From positions 1-64,000 of the forward strand of contig JAQTZV010000002.1 in NCBI GenBank assembly GCA_028687585.1: a stretch of DNA of 64,000 nucleotides, given 5' to 3'. The position numbers and the translations under genes were made by a program. Below are positions 9,721 through 19,553 of this stretch, one piece after another; position 1 is the stretch's first letter, and every line of letters starts with the position of its first letter. The notes below the pieces were generated by a model. The model worked only from the letters and a program-made list of their open reading frames with translations, searched no databases and had not been told where the DNA came from. Source of the DNA: Desulfuromonadaceae bacterium. Its GTDB lineage: Bacteria > Desulfobacterota > Desulfuromonadia > Geobacterales > Pseudopelobacteraceae.

Positions 9721-10638
9721 ATGAATAATTATTGTGCTGCGATTGATTTTGGGACAAATACCGCTCGCCTGCTGATTGCCGACCGCTCGCCTGCCGGAAT
9801 TGTACCGGTACATGTTGAGCGGGAGGTTATTCGACTTGGCGGTGGTTTTACCGATGAGCATGGATTGTCTTCCGAGGCCAAGGAACGCGGGTTGATCTGT
9901 CTGGGCAGGTTTTCCAGAATACTGCGGCGCTACGGAGTAACGCATGTTCAGGCATCAGCGACAAGTGCGGTACGGGATGCCAAAAACGGCCGAGCATTCG
10001 TTGAAAAAGTTTTTCAGGAAACCGGCATAAGCCTGGTTGTCATAGATGGCGCTGAAGAAGCACGTCTGACGCTCATGGGTGTGTTGTCCGGGCTGGATTC
10101 AGAGCCGAAAACGCTTGTAGTACTTGATGTCGGGGGGGGGAGCACTGAAGTTACGGTTTCTTATAATGGTATCCCTGCCTTTATTAGAAGCATGCCGATC
10201 GGGGTAGTCAGGCTCACAGAAGGCTTTCATACGGATATCGCGATGAGTGTGCGTGTTCTGTCCGTAATAAACCAGCTTGAGGGAGATCTCTCCTCTGCAG
10301 GAATAGTTTTTTCTGCTGAAGCTGAACTTGTCGGGACGGCCGGAACCGCGACAACTCTGGCAGCAATACAGCTGGAAATGGTAGAGTACGATTATCGTAC
10401 GGTAAATAATTATACAGTCAGCCGGGATGATATAGGTGCGATTTTTCAGCGCCTTTCACTACTGAGTCCGCAGGAGAGACTGTCAGTAAAAGGGTTGGAA
10501 AAAGGGCGTGAAGACCTGATTATTGCCGGCCTGATAATAATAACTTCAGTTATGGACAGGTTTGGCTTTTCGCGTTTGAAGGTAAGTGATTGTGGTTTAT
10601 TGGAAGGATTAGTTCTTTCAGATACTATAGGTTGTTAA
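9721..10638 (+). CDS. Ppx/GppA-family phosphatase (short form)
   Basis: 305 aa member of the exopolyphosphatase / guanosine pentaphosphate phosphatase family with the actin-like ATPase fold. The N-terminal DFGTNTARLLIAD phosphate loop, SATSAVRDAKNG, and the second phosphate loop VLDVGGGSTE are all present. Only the catalytic core is there; the C-terminal HD domain of the second family member at 57571 is missing. The ATG at 9721 has AAGGAA seven bases upstream. malQ follows after 12 bases, so the two are co-transcribed. Polyphosphate or (p)ppGpp is the likely substrate, not distinguished. Confidence 0.9.
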   Translation: MNNYCAAIDFGTNTARLLIADRSPAGIVPVHVEREVIRLGGGFTDEHGLSSEAKERGLICLGRFSRILRRYGVTHVQASATSAVRDAKNGRAFVEKVFQETGISLVVIDGAEEARLTLMGVLSGLDSEPKTLVVLDVGGGSTEVTVSYNGIPAFIRSMPIGVVRLTEGFHTDIAMSVRVLSVINQLEGDLSSAGIVFSAEAELVGTAGTATTLAAIQLEMVEYDYRTVNNYTVSRDDIGAIFQRLSLLSPQERLSVKGLEKGREDLIIAGLIIITSVMDRFGFSRLKVSDCGLLEGLVLSDTIGC

Positions 10639-10650
10639 ACGGGAGGCGAC

Positions 10651-12147
10651 ATGTTGGATAAACGGGGCTGCGGTGTGCTGTTGCATATTACATCATTGCC
10701 GGGATCGGGCGGTATCGGTTCAATGGGTACAGATGCCCACCGGTTTGTTGATCTGCTGGCGGCCATGGGAATGTCGTATTGGCAGATACTGCCGCTTTCA
10801 CCGCCAGCGTGCGGCAACTCTCCCTATTCTGCATTTTCGGCGTTTGCGGGAAACCCGCTACTGATTGATATTGATCAGATCGTTGCTGATGGTGATCTTG
10901 CTGAATTCAGATATGAAGAGAGCCATAGCGATACTGCTGTTGATTTTGATGCGGTATCTGCATGTAAAATGAAACTGCTGAATACGGCAGCCGTCAATTT
11001 TTTAGCGAATGCTGCTGCGCCGTTCAAACTGGAATTTTGGGAGTATTGTAATACAACCCCTTGGCTACATAATTATGCGCTGTTTATGGCATTGAAGCAG
11101 CGGTACAAAGGTAAATCCTGGGATAAATGGTCTGCAGGAGCGGCGCTTCTGACGAAGGAAGCGTATGAAAAATTTTCCGTTGAACTCGGTCCTGAAATAG
11201 GTATCCAAAAGTATATTCAGTGGCAGTTTTTCAGGCAATGGCGACAGTTGAGAGCGTACGCAGCCGCAAATGGGATTTCGATTGTCGGTGATATCCCTAT
11301 TTTTGTCGGTTACGATTCAGTTGATGTGTGGAGTCATCGAGAATTGTTTCTGCTTGACTCAGCGGGTAGGCCGACTGTTGTTGCAGGTGTTCCCCCCGAT
11401 TATTTCAGCGCAACCGGACAATTATGGGGAAATCCTTTGTATGATTGGGATGAAATGGGACGCCAGGGGTATGCATGGTGGATCGATCGATTTCGCTCAA
11501 TGTTCGAGCTTTTTGATGTTGTTCGTGTTGATCATTTTCGGGGATTTGAAGCTGCCTGGCATGTGCCGTTCACTGAAAAAACAGCGGTAAATGGTACCTG
11601 GGTGGCGGCTCCTGGAACACTTCTTTTTGATGCCGTCTTTGCCGCTCTTGGGAAACTGCCGGTTATTGCCGAAGATCTGGGTGTCATTACGCCGGACGTT
11701 GTCGCGCTCCGCGACCGCTATGCCTTCCCCGGAATGAAAATTGTGCAGTTTGCTTTTGATTCAGGGCCATCAAACGGGTACCTTCCGCATAATCATGTGA
11801 AGAATTGTGTGGTCTATTCGGGAACTCATGACAATGATACTACCGCTGGCTGGTGTGACTCTTTATCGAAGAGCCAACGGAGTCGTGTAAATTATTATGT
11901 CGGGAGTCATGGCAGGGACTTGGTGGAATCTATACTGCGTACCATTTTTATGTCCGTCGCGGATACTGTGATTGTTCCTCTTCAGGATTTGATCGGATTG
12001 GGGACCGAGTCTCGCATGAATGTTCCCGGAACGGCATTCGGGAATTGGAGGTGGCGTTTTGACTGGAGCATGATTCAGGGGGATATTACCCGTCGCGTAC
12101 GGGATCAGTTGGAATGCTACGGCAGATGTAATGCAAGGCACCGGTAA
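10651..12147 (+). CDS. malQ: 4-alpha-glucanotransferase (amylomaltase)
   Basis: GH77 enzyme that transfers alpha-1,4-glucan segments in maltodextrin and glycogen metabolism (498 aa, full length). The catalytic triad is visible: nucleophile Asp294 (RVDHFRGF), acid/base Glu341 (IAEDLG) and Asp394 (THDNDT). SLPGSGGIGSMG at the N-terminus and NSPYSAFSAFAGNP are family motifs. The ribosome site GGGAGG is well placed. It shares a transcript with the short Ppx/GppA gene. I see no terminator after it before the fab operon promoter at 12180. Confidence 0.95.
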   Translation: MLDKRGCGVLLHITSLPGSGGIGSMGTDAHRFVDLLAAMGMSYWQILPLSPPACGNSPYSAFSAFAGNPLLIDIDQIVADGDLAEFRYEESHSDTAVDFDAVSACKMKLLNTAAVNFLANAAAPFKLEFWEYCNTTPWLHNYALFMALKQRYKGKSWDKWSAGAALLTKEAYEKFSVELGPEIGIQKYIQWQFFRQWRQLRAYAAANGISIVGDIPIFVGYDSVDVWSHRELFLLDSAGRPTVVAGVPPDYFSATGQLWGNPLYDWDEMGRQGYAWWIDRFRSMFELFDVVRVDHFRGFEAAWHVPFTEKTAVNGTWVAAPGTLLFDAVFAALGKLPVIAEDLGVITPDVVALRDRYAFPGMKIVQFAFDSGPSNGYLPHNHVKNCVVYSGTHDNDTTAGWCDSLSKSQRSRVNYYVGSHGRDLVESILRTIFMSVADTVIVPLQDLIGLGTESRMNVPGTAFGNWRWRFDWSMIQGDITRRVRDQLECYGRCNARHR

Positions 12148-12179
12148 TGCCTGTCAGTAAGACCCAAACAGTAAATTCC

Positions 12180-12207
12180 TTGACAAATTAATCATATTCT
12201 TTATACT
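12180..12207 (+). promoter_or_regulatory. Sigma-70 promoter of the yceD-rpmF-plsX-fab operon
   Basis: TTGACA (12180-12185), 16 bp, TATACT (12202-12207). The first gene starts 37 bp after the -10 box. This is one of the best promoters by eye in the window and fits a highly expressed operon for ribosomal protein L32 and fatty-acid synthesis. Confidence 0.75.
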
Positions 12208-12244
12208 GACTTGCTTTAAATTATAGTCTTTCTCTGAGCTGCGG

Positions 12245-12799
12245 ATGGTGCATGTGAAACTTGTTGTTGATCACATCAAAGATACACCGGTTATGCTTCA
12301 TATCGATGAACCGGTTGAAACGTTTCCTCTTCTTGCGTCGATGCAGAACGTCGGTGGCTGCAGTATTACCGGAAATATTCAGGGTGATATAACTGTTGTC
12401 CGTGAATATAAAAACATACGGGTTACGGGAAGGATCGCGGCCCCTCTGGTCCTGTGCTGTTCCCGTTGTCTTGCCGACTACAACTCCTATGTTGATACCG
12501 GCTTTACCCTGTTTTTTCGTAAAGAAAGTGCCGTTGCCGTCTCAGCTGAAGATGAACTGGAGTTGGGCGAAATGGATTTAATGTCATCTACGTACTCGGG
12601 AGAGGACATTGATCTGACTCATGAGATTGAGGAGCAGGTTGCGCTGGAGATTCCGTCAAAGCCGCTCTGCGATGAAGCATGCAAGGGACTGTGTCATGAG
12701 TGTGGCATAGATTTGAATACATCGCGATGTTCATGCAGCAAAGAACCGGTACGACTCGCATTTAATGCGCTGAAGGATTTTAAAATATCCGTAAAATAG
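12245..12799 (+). CDS. yceD: YceD/DUF177 family protein
   Basis: 184 aa protein that in many bacteria lies directly upstream of rpmF and has been linked to 23S rRNA/ribosome assembly. Cysteine pairs CCSRCLADY (about residues 75-83) and a C-terminal [13 protein letters not shown]...CSC cluster suggest a bound zinc. The acidic stretch [12 protein letters not shown] is typical. The start is uncertain between ATG 12245 and in-frame GTG codons within the next 12 bases, because there is no clear ribosome site. It is the first gene of the fab operon. Confidence 0.9.
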   Translation: MVHVKLVVDHIKDTPVMLHIDEPVETFPLLASMQNVGGCSITGNIQGDITVVREYKNIRVTGRIAAPLVLCCSRCLADYNSYVDTGFTLFFRKESAVAVSAEDELELGEMDLMSSTYSGEDIDLTHEIEEQVALEIPSKPLCDEACKGLCHECGIDLNTSRCSCSKEPVRLAFNALKDFKISVK

Positions 12800-12845
12800 A
12801 GCGGTGACACGATACCGTGTATCACTGGAAAAAAGGAGAAACACC

Positions 12846-13034
12846 ATGGCCGTACCCAAGAAAAAAACATCCAAATCCCGCAAAAATATGAGAAGGGCGC
12901 ATGACTTTTTAACAACCCCTTCGTTGTCCATCTGCCCGCAGTGTAAAGCTGCAAAGCTGCCGCATCGTGTCTGTCTTGCCTGTGGTACATACAAGGGTAA
13001 AGAGGTTATCGACGTTTCCTCCGCACACGCCTAG
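12846..13034 (+). CDS. rpmF: Ribosomal protein L32
   Basis: 62 aa protein of the large ribosomal subunit. [21 protein letters not shown] is the universal N-terminus, minus nothing. A four-cysteine zinc ribbon is kept (CPQC...CLAC), so this is the zinc-binding (C+) form. The ATG at 12846 follows AAAGGAG; the open frame extends back to 12804 without merit. It sits between yceD and plsX as in most bacteria. Confidence 0.98.
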   Translation: MAVPKKKTSKSRKNMRRAHDFLTTPSLSICPQCKAAKLPHRVCLACGTYKGKEVIDVSSAHA

Positions 13035-13064
13035 AGACCCGACCCTGTGTCACGTGCCGAACAG

Positions 13065-14111
13065 ATGAAAGTCGCCGTTGACGCAATGGGTGGTGATAAT
13101 GCGCCGGTTGTTGAGGTTGATGGTGCCGTTGCCGCCTGTCGCGAATTCGGCCTGGCAGTCACTCTTGTGGGTGATAGGTCTCGATTGGAAGCAGAACTGA
13201 GAAAGCATTCTGTCAGCGGTCTTGATATTGATATCTTTCATGCAAGTGAAGTAGTTGGCATGCATGATTCCGCTTCGGATGCGGTACGAAAAAAGCGCGA
13301 TTCTTCCGTACGTCGTGCATTTGAGCTTGTCAAGGACGGGAAGGCCTGTGCTGCCGTGAGTGCCGGAAATTCCGGTGCAACAATGGCATCCGGCATGTTT
13401 GTTCTGAAACGGATTGCAGGTATTGAGCGCCCCGCTATTGCCCAGCTGTTTCCAACTCTGAAAGGGCAGACACTTGTCCTTGATGTTGGCGGTAATGTCG
13501 ATTGCAAACCGCTTCACCTTGTTCAATTTGCCATTATGGGCGAGGTGTATGCCCGCTATGCCATGGGAATACTCTCGCCGAAAGTCGGTTTGCTTTCCAA
13601 TGGCGAGGAGGATTCAAAGGGCAACGAGTTGACTAGAGAAACGAACGCCTTTCTGCGTAAGACGTCTCTGAATTATTGCGGGTATATCGAGGGTCGTGAT
13701 ATTTTTGCCGGTGCTGTTGATGTCGTTGTTTGTGACGGCTTCGTGGGAAATATTGTACTTAAGCTTTCCGAGGGGTTGGCGGACGCTGCCGGCAAAATGC
13801 TGAAAAGAGAGATCATCAAGAGCTGGGTTTCCAAAATCGGTTATCTGTTTGTGCGAGGCGCTTTCGACCGTTTTAAAAAGATTGTCGATTATGCCGAATA
13901 TGGCGGAGCGCCTCTGTTGGGGATCAACGGCGTTGGTATGATATGTCATGGCGGTTCAAATGCCAAAGCGATCAAGAATGCGATTCGGTTCGCTCATGAA
14001 TACGCTAAAAGCGGCGTATCGGAACATGTTTCCGAAAAACTCTCCGAGAACAATTCGGTCTCGATGCGTAACGATGGCCAGCCTCCTACAATTGCCGTAA
14101 TGGAGATTTAA
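13065..14111 (+). CDS. plsX: Phosphate acyltransferase PlsX
   Basis: Makes acyl-phosphate from acyl-ACP, the first step of membrane phospholipid synthesis by the PlsX/PlsY route (348 aa from the ATG). [14 protein letters not shown] is the family N-terminus, which is why ATG 13065 is preferred. A GTG at 13047 would add six residues and neither start has a strong ribosome site. The glycine-rich [10 protein letters not shown] and [11 protein letters not shown] motifs are present. fabH starts two bases after its stop. Confidence 0.95.
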   Translation: MKVAVDAMGGDNAPVVEVDGAVAACREFGLAVTLVGDRSRLEAELRKHSVSGLDIDIFHASEVVGMHDSASDAVRKKRDSSVRRAFELVKDGKACAAVSAGNSGATMASGMFVLKRIAGIERPAIAQLFPTLKGQTLVLDVGGNVDCKPLHLVQFAIMGEVYARYAMGILSPKVGLLSNGEEDSKGNELTRETNAFLRKTSLNYCGYIEGRDIFAGAVDVVVCDGFVGNIVLKLSEGLADAAGKMLKREIIKSWVSKIGYLFVRGAFDRFKKIVDYAEYGGAPLLGINGVGMICHGGSNAKAIKNAIRFAHEYAKSGVSEHVSEKLSENNSVSMRNDGQPPTIAVMEI

Positions 14112-14113
14112 TC

Positions 14114-15094
14114 GTGAACGTCAGAATTACCGGAACCGGCTCTGCTTTGCCTGGGAAGATTCTCACCAATGCCGAGCTTGAACGGTTGGTTGATACCAGT
14201 GACGAATGGATAACGACGAGAACAGGCATTAAGGAACGACGTATCGCGGTTGATGGCGAATATACGTCAACTTTTGCCGCTGAAGCCGCTCGCCGTGCAA
14301 TGGCGATGGCTGGTGCACGTCCTGAAGAAATAGATCTTATTATAATTGGCACGGTTACTCCCGATTTCCCCTTTCCCTCAACTGCATGTATCGTTCAAGA
14401 CCTTCTCGGCGCCACGAATGCAACCGCTTTTGACATTTCAGCGGCCTGTTCCGGTTTTCTTTATGGTTTATCAATTGCCGAAAAATATCTTCGCACTGGC
14501 GCTGCACGAAAGATCCTTGTCATTGGGTCTGAGGTTCTGTCCCGTATTGTCGACTGGCAGGACCGCAATACCTGTGTTCTTTTTGGTGACGGAGCCGGGG
14601 CGGTTGTTCTGGAAGCTTCCGAGGGTGGCCACTCGCTTCTCTCAACCCACACATTCAGTAACGGTGCCTTCTGGAATCTTCTATATCAACCGGGGAGCGG
14701 CAGTCGCAACCCTGCTGCCGACAGCCGCACGTTCGATGAACGACTGATCTATCTGAAGATGGAAGGAAATGACGTTTTCAAACATGCGGTCCGTGCTATG
14801 GAGGAGGCTGCCATAGCGGCGCTGAATGCTAATGGACTTACTTCGGCCGACATTTCTCTCATGATTCCTCATCAGGCTAATCAGCGCATTATAGATGCAA
14901 CTTCAAAACGGCTCGGAGTTGGTCCCGAGAGGGTGTTCACCAATCTTCATCTGTATGGCAATACCTCGTCAGCATCAATTCCCATTGCACTCGATGAGGT
15001 GAACCGTCAAGGAATTGTCACGTCAGACAATAAGCTGCTGCTGGTTGCATTCGGCGGCGGATTTACGTACGCATCTGCTGTTATTAACTGGTAG
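14114..15094 (+). CDS. fabH: Beta-ketoacyl-ACP synthase III
   Basis: Condenses acetyl-CoA with malonyl-ACP to start fatty-acid chains (326 aa). The Cys112-His253-Asn283 triad is intact (DISAACSGF, IPHQANQ, LYGNTSSA). The GTG start at 14114 has GGAG eight bases upstream at the end of plsX. The order plsX-fabH-fabD is conserved in many bacteria. No second copy is seen. Confidence 0.97.
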   Translation: MNVRITGTGSALPGKILTNAELERLVDTSDEWITTRTGIKERRIAVDGEYTSTFAAEAARRAMAMAGARPEEIDLIIIGTVTPDFPFPSTACIVQDLLGATNATAFDISAACSGFLYGLSIAEKYLRTGAARKILVIGSEVLSRIVDWQDRNTCVLFGDGAGAVVLEASEGGHSLLSTHTFSNGAFWNLLYQPGSGSRNPAADSRTFDERLIYLKMEGNDVFKHAVRAMEEAAIAALNANGLTSADISLMIPHQANQRIIDATSKRLGVGPERVFTNLHLYGNTSSASIPIALDEVNRQGIVTSDNKLLLVAFGGGFTYASAVINW

Positions 15095-15130
15095 TTGAAG
15101 TTATCTTTTAACGAAAAACAGGATATAGTC

Positions 15131-16057
15131 ATGGCTAAAACTGCATTTATTTTTCCCGGGCAGGGTTCTCAATATTCCGGCATGGGAAGGGAGCTGGCTG
15201 AAACGTTTGCTGTTGCCCGGCATCTGTTTGAGGAAGCTGATGATGCCCTAGGGTTTAAGTTGTCCACACTCTGCTTCTCTGGCAGCGATGCCGATCTCAA
15301 GCTGACCGCAAATACGCAGCCGGCTATTCTGACGGCCAGTATTGCGGTCTTGAAGGTAGTTCAGCAGGAAACCGGTCTGAATGCTGAGTATGTCGCCGGT
15401 CATTCACTTGGCGAATATTCCGCGTTGGTCTGTTCAGGTGCTCTCTCGTTTGCTGATGCTGTCAGAACGGTGCGTTCTCGTGGAACGTTTATGCAGGAGG
15501 CGGTCCCGGTCGGCACTGGAACAATGGCGGCCATACTCGGAGTGGAGCCTGAAGTTCTGGAGGATATCTGTCGTGAGGCTGCCAAAGGTGATGTCGTCTC
15601 ACCGGCCAACTACAATTCTCCCGGTCAGATCGTGATTGCCGGATCGGTTGCCGCTGTTGCCCGTGCGATAGAGATTGCCAAGAGCCGTGGCTTTAGGAAA
15701 GCCATGATGCTGCCGGTGAGTGCTCCCTTTCATTGTGCCCTGATGAAGCCGGCTGCTGAAAAACTAGCCAATGTGCTGGATGCCATCAACTACTCTGACT
15801 TGATTCAGCCGGTTGTCAGCAATGTTGAAGCAACTGCCAACTTCGATAAAGATCGGGTCCGTGACCTGCTGGTCTCCCAAGTGTGCGCTCCGGTATTGTG
15901 GGAACAATCGGTGGTTGCCATGGCCGCAGTGGGGGTCTCGAAGTTCATCGAATTAGGACCCGGTAAGGTATTGTCTGGGTTAGTCAAGCGTATCTCCAAA
16001 GAGGTCGAAGTTGGAAATATTGAAGACTGCGCCGGAATAAAAAACTACCACATCTGA
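15131..16057 (+). CDS. fabD: Malonyl-CoA:ACP transacylase
   Basis: Loads malonate onto ACP (308 aa). The catalytic pair is Ser92 in GHSLGEYSAL and His201 in SAPFHCALM, the same numbers as in E. coli FabD. FPGQGSQYSGMG near the N-terminus is the family motif. The ATG at 15131 with CAGGA upstream is preferred over a TTG at 15095 that would add 12 residues. Confidence 0.97.
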   Translation: MAKTAFIFPGQGSQYSGMGRELAETFAVARHLFEEADDALGFKLSTLCFSGSDADLKLTANTQPAILTASIAVLKVVQQETGLNAEYVAGHSLGEYSALVCSGALSFADAVRTVRSRGTFMQEAVPVGTGTMAAILGVEPEVLEDICREAAKGDVVSPANYNSPGQIVIAGSVAAVARAIEIAKSRGFRKAMMLPVSAPFHCALMKPAAEKLANVLDAINYSDLIQPVVSNVEATANFDKDRVRDLLVSQVCAPVLWEQSVVAMAAVGVSKFIELGPGKVLSGLVKRISKEVEVGNIEDCAGIKNYHI

Positions 16058-16090
16058 ATCTGGTATAGTTTGAAGAGGGGGAGACCAAGC

Positions 16091-16531
16091 ATGCTTGATA
16101 TTAATGATATATTGAAAATCCTTCCACACCGCCATCCTTTTCTGCTGGTGGACCGCGTTACGCTGCTGGAACCGGGAAAGCGGATTGTCGGCATAAAGAA
16201 TGTCACCATGAATGAGCCATTTTTCCCCGGTCATTTTCCCGGTCATCCGGTCATGCCCGGGGTCCTTATTATTGAAGCGATGGCGCAGGTCGCCTGCATA
16301 CTTGCCATAATGTCGTCAGATGAGAGTGTGCGCTCCAAGGTGACCTATTTTGCCGGTATAGATAATGCCCGTTTTAGGAAACCGGTCATACCGGGTGATC
16401 AGCTTTGTTTTGAAATAGAGGCTACCGGATGCAAGCGTGGCATCTGGCTTTTTAATGCCAAGGCGCTTGTTGACGGAAAGCTGGTTACTGAAGCAGAACT
16501 GAAGGCAGCTTTTGCTGATAAAAATAATTAA
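16091..16531 (+). CDS. fabZ: 3-hydroxyacyl-ACP dehydratase FabZ
   Basis: Dehydrates 3-hydroxyacyl-ACP during elongation (146 aa, hot-dog fold). Catalytic His48 lies in [12 protein letters not shown] and Glu62 in LIIEAMAQ. The start ATG at 16091 follows a GAGGGGGAGA ribosome site. In many Gram-negatives fabZ lies with lpxA/lpxD; here it sits between fabD and fabG, so this could be the only copy or a second one. Confidence 0.96.
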   Translation: MLDINDILKILPHRHPFLLVDRVTLLEPGKRIVGIKNVTMNEPFFPGHFPGHPVMPGVLIIEAMAQVACILAIMSSDESVRSKVTYFAGIDNARFRKPVIPGDQLCFEIEATGCKRGIWLFNAKALVDGKLVTEAELKAAFADKNN

Positions 16532-16558
16532 CATACCGTTATTTGGAGAGGGGTTGTC

Positions 16559-17296
16559 ATGCCTAAAGAGAAAATTGCAGTCGTCACCGGAGCATCGCGC
16601 GGAATCGGCAGAAGTATAGCACTGGCTCTTGCTGCCAAAGGAGCCATCATTGTGGCGGTTGATATGGATCGTGCGTCAACTGAAGCGGTTGTTGCTGAGT
16701 TGCAGGCGACAGGTGCCAGGGCACTGGCGGTTGTCGGTAATGTGACTGTTACTGCTGATGTAGAGAACATGTTTGAAATGGCTACCGAAGCGTTCGGGCG
16801 TGTAGATATTCTGGTAAACAATGCCGGTATTACTCGTGATGGTCTGCTGATGCGGATGAAAGACGAGGATTGGGACGCTGTGCTTAACGTCAACCTTAAA
16901 GGCGCATTTCTCTGTGCCAGGGCCGCATTCAAGGTCATGAGCAAACAGCGTTACGGCCGCATTATCAATATTGCCTCTGTTGTTGGTCAGATGGGCAATG
17001 CCGGTCAGGCCAACTACTGCGCCAGTAAAGCCGGCCTGATTGGTCTTACCAAGTCTAATGCCCGCGAGATGGCAAAGCGAAGCATCACTGTTAACGCCGT
17101 TGCCCCCGGTTTTATTGCAACGGCTATGACCGATGCGCTTTCGGATAAGGTTCGCACCGAACTTACAGCACAGATACCTCTTGAACGTTTGGGTAGTGCT
17201 GACGATATCGCAAATGCCGTTGTTTTTCTAGCCTCTGAATCGGCCGGATATATTACCGGTCACGTACTGTCGGTAAATGGCGGGATGTATATGTAG
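16559..17296 (+). CDS. fabG: 3-oxoacyl-ACP reductase
   Basis: NADPH-dependent short-chain dehydrogenase that reduces 3-ketoacyl-ACP (245 aa). The cofactor motif TGASRGIG is at about residues 12-19, with NNAG, then catalytic Tyr153 and Lys157 (NYCASK). GLTKSNAREMAKRSITVNAVAPGFI and the length are typical of true FabG rather than a generic SDR. AGAGGGG precedes the ATG. It ends the first part of the operon; acpP has its own promoter. Confidence 0.97.
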   Translation: MPKEKIAVVTGASRGIGRSIALALAAKGAIIVAVDMDRASTEAVVAELQATGARALAVVGNVTVTADVENMFEMATEAFGRVDILVNNAGITRDGLLMRMKDEDWDAVLNVNLKGAFLCARAAFKVMSKQRYGRIINIASVVGQMGNAGQANYCASKAGLIGLTKSNAREMAKRSITVNAVAPGFIATAMTDALSDKVRTELTAQIPLERLGSADDIANAVVFLASESAGYITGHVLSVNGGMYM

Positions 17297-17337
17297 ACGC
17301 TGTGGTGTCCAAGTAGTCCCTCAAATTGAAATATCGG

Positions 17338-17366
17338 TTGACATTTAAAGATTTCATGCTTAATTA
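17338..17366 (+). promoter_or_regulatory. Promoter of acpP
   Basis: TTGACA (17338-17343), 17 bp, TAATTA (17361-17366). The -10 box is imperfect; a TATACA about 15 bp further is an alternative. A separate promoter for acyl carrier protein is common, because ACP is needed in large amounts. Confidence 0.5.
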
Positions 17367-17423
17367 AGCACACAGCATTATATACAGAACCTGAAAAGGT
17401 TTAAAATCACATGGAGGTGAAAG

Positions 17424-17657
17424 ATGTCTGATATTGCAAAGCGGGTGAAAGAAATTGTTGCAGAACAGCTTGGTGTTGAAGAGTCTCAGGTTTTAACGGA
17501 ATCTTCTTTTATGGACGATCTTGGCGCGGATTCTCTTGACACTGTTGAGCTGGTAATGGCTCTTGAAGAAGAGTTCGACATTGAAATTCCGGACGAAGAT
17601 GCTGAAAAAATTCAGACGGTGAATGACGCCATCGAATACATCACTGAGCACAGCTGA
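17424..17657 (+). CDS. acpP: Acyl carrier protein
   Basis: 77 aa acidic protein carrying the growing fatty acid on 4'-phosphopantetheine attached to Ser37 in [10 protein letters not shown]. Length, charge and [18 protein letters not shown] are classic. A GGAGGTGA ribosome site precedes the ATG. It is followed immediately by a strong terminator, which lets acpP mRNA be made in excess of fabF. Confidence 0.99.
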   Translation: MSDIAKRVKEIVAEQLGVEESQVLTESSFMDDLGADSLDTVELVMALEEEFDIEIPDEDAEKIQTVNDAIEYITEHS

Positions 17658-17673
17658 TATAACACTACCGGGG

Positions 17674-17698
17674 GAGGGGCGAAAACCCCTCTCTTTTT
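17674..17698 (+). terminator. Terminator/attenuator after acpP
   Basis: GAGGGG (17674-17679) pairs with CCCCTC (17686-17691), loop CGAAAA, then TCTTTTT. Because fabF has no obvious promoter after it, partial read-through is likely, giving more acpP than fabF transcript. Confidence 0.85.
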
Positions 17699-17742
17699 AT
17701 TGATGCTATCACAGAAGACACTGTTATATGGAGTTAATTATC

Positions 17743-18975
17743 ATGAGAAGAGTAGTGGTTACAGGTGTTGGGGCTGTTTCGCCGCTCGGTTGCGGGAATA
17801 TGAAAAACTGGGATGCTCTTGCTTCAGGAAAGTCAGGTATCGGCTTGATTACCCGTTTTGACACGAGCGATATGCCGGTGAAAATTGCTGGTGAAATTCC
17901 GGATTTTAATGCTGAAGAGTTTATTGATAAAAAAGAGATAAAAAAAATGGATCTTTTTATTCAGTATGCTCTGGCAGCGGCTCATTACGCCATGGAAGAC
18001 TCAGGGTTCGTAATCAATGAGGAAAATGCCGAACGGGTTGGCGTTCTCGTTGGTGCCGGCCTTGGTGGTTTGCCGACAATTGAAAAATATCATACGATTC
18101 TTAATGAAGGCGGCCCCAAGAAGATATCTCCGTTTTTCATCCCGATGCTGATAATCAACCTCGCTCCCGGTCACATCTCCATCAAATACGGAGCAAAGGG
18201 ACCAAATATATCATCCGTTTCAGCGTGTGCAACCAGTACGCACTCAATTGGCGACGCATTTCATATTATTAAACGGGGCGATGCTGATGCCATGATCGCA
18301 GGCGGTACGGAGTCTGTTATTACGCCACTCGGGATTGGCGGTTTCGCAGCAATGAAAGCACTGTCAGATAGAAATGATGATCCGACAACGGCATCCCGCC
18401 CCTTCGATAAAAACCGTGATGGTTTTGTCATGGGTGAGGGAGCAGGAATAATTATTCTTGAAGAGTATGAATCCGCCAAGGCTCGTGGTGCCAGGATTTA
18501 TGCCGAGATCGTTGGGTATGGTATGTCCGGAGACGCATATCACCTGACTGCACCGGCACCCGGTGGTGAAGGTGGCGCACGAAGTATGAAAATGGCGCTC
18601 AAAAATGCCGGTGTTGCTCCTGAGCAGGTTGCGTATATCAATGCACATGGTACCTCTACTCCGATGGGTGACATGTACGAAACAATGGCTATCAAGAGCA
18701 TCTTTGGTGATCACGCCAAAAGAATGATGGTCTCCTCAACCAAATCAATGACCGGGCATCTCCTTGGTGCAGCAGGTGGAATTGAAGCGGTATATACCCT
18801 CATGGCAATGGAAAAAGGTGTTGTTCCTCCCACAATCAATTACAGTGTCCCTGATCCGGAATGTGATCTCGATTATGTTCCAAACAGTGCGCGAGATGCT
18901 AAAATTGAATATGCCATGAGTAATAACTTTGGATTTGGCGGCACAAATGCGACCCTGCTTTTCAAAAAGCTGTAG
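17743..18975 (+). CDS. fabF: Beta-ketoacyl-ACP synthase II
   Basis: Elongating condensing enzyme (410 aa). The Cys162-His302-His339 triad is intact ([23 protein letters not shown]). [15 protein letters not shown] opens the protein. The ATG at 17743 is chosen over 17728 because GGAG lies at 17730-17733. It is followed by rpiB after 13 bases. Confidence 0.97.
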   Translation: MRRVVVTGVGAVSPLGCGNMKNWDALASGKSGIGLITRFDTSDMPVKIAGEIPDFNAEEFIDKKEIKKMDLFIQYALAAAHYAMEDSGFVINEENAERVGVLVGAGLGGLPTIEKYHTILNEGGPKKISPFFIPMLIINLAPGHISIKYGAKGPNISSVSACATSTHSIGDAFHIIKRGDADAMIAGGTESVITPLGIGGFAAMKALSDRNDDPTTASRPFDKNRDGFVMGEGAGIIILEEYESAKARGARIYAEIVGYGMSGDAYHLTAPAPGGEGGARSMKMALKNAGVAPEQVAYINAHGTSTPMGDMYETMAIKSIFGDHAKRMMVSSTKSMTGHLLGAAGGIEAVYTLMAMEKGVVPPTINYSVPDPECDLDYVPNSARDAKIEYAMSNNFGFGGTNATLLFKKL

Positions 18976-18988
18976 TGAGACTTATTCA

Positions 18989-19432
18989 ATGATCATAATT
19001 GGAAGCGACCATGGAGGACTAACTCTTAAATCCGCGCTGAACAGTTACCTGAAGAGGCGGGGTCTTGAAGTGACCGATGCCGGAACCAATGGTGATGTTT
19101 CGGTCGATTACCCTGATTTTGGCCAGAAAGTTGCTGAATCCGTCATTGCCGGATCTGCGGAGTTGGGAGTTCTCATCTGCGGGACCGGAATCGGCATGTC
19201 GATCGCCGCTAACAAGATTCCCGGAATTCGAGCCGCGCTGGTGACTGATGTGTTCATGGCACGTATGGCTAAAGAGCATAATAATGCCAATGTCCTTGTA
19301 CTCGGCGGTCGTGTGCTTGATGAACAGAATGCATGTGATCTTGTTGGCGCATGGCTCGATGCAACGTTTGAAGGTGGACGGCATCAGATGCGACTCGACA
19401 AAATAACGGCACTGGAAAAGAAATATTCTTAA
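18989..19432 (+). CDS. rpiB: Ribose-5-phosphate isomerase B
   Basis: Interconverts ribose-5-phosphate and ribulose-5-phosphate (147 aa, RpiB/LacAB family). IIIGSDHGG at the start and the active-site Cys64 in CGTGIGMSIAANK are diagnostic. The ATG at 18989 is the natural start; the longer open frame runs back into fabF. It is part of the fab transcript and lies before glyA, an arrangement seen in related bacteria. Confidence 0.95.
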   Translation: MIIIGSDHGGLTLKSALNSYLKRRGLEVTDAGTNGDVSVDYPDFGQKVAESVIAGSAELGVLICGTGIGMSIAANKIPGIRAALVTDVFMARMAKEHNNANVLVLGGRVLDEQNACDLVGAWLDATFEGGRHQMRLDKITALEKKYS

Positions 19433-19472
19433 TGACAGAATAACGCTGTAAGCGCGTATAAGCTGTACCAGC

Positions 19473-19500
19473 GGGACCTGCTACGGCATGTGTCCCTTTT
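19473..19500 (+). terminator. Possible weak terminator between rpiB and glyA
   Basis: GGGAC (19473-19477) pairs with GTCCC (19492-19496), followed by TTTT. The stem is short with a 14-nt loop, so it is weak. It could end the long fab transcript or attenuate it before glyA. Confidence 0.45.
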
Positions 19501-19553
19501 GTTGTTTGTAAGTAGATGCTGTTTTACTAAGAACTTATTAACAAGGAGAACCA

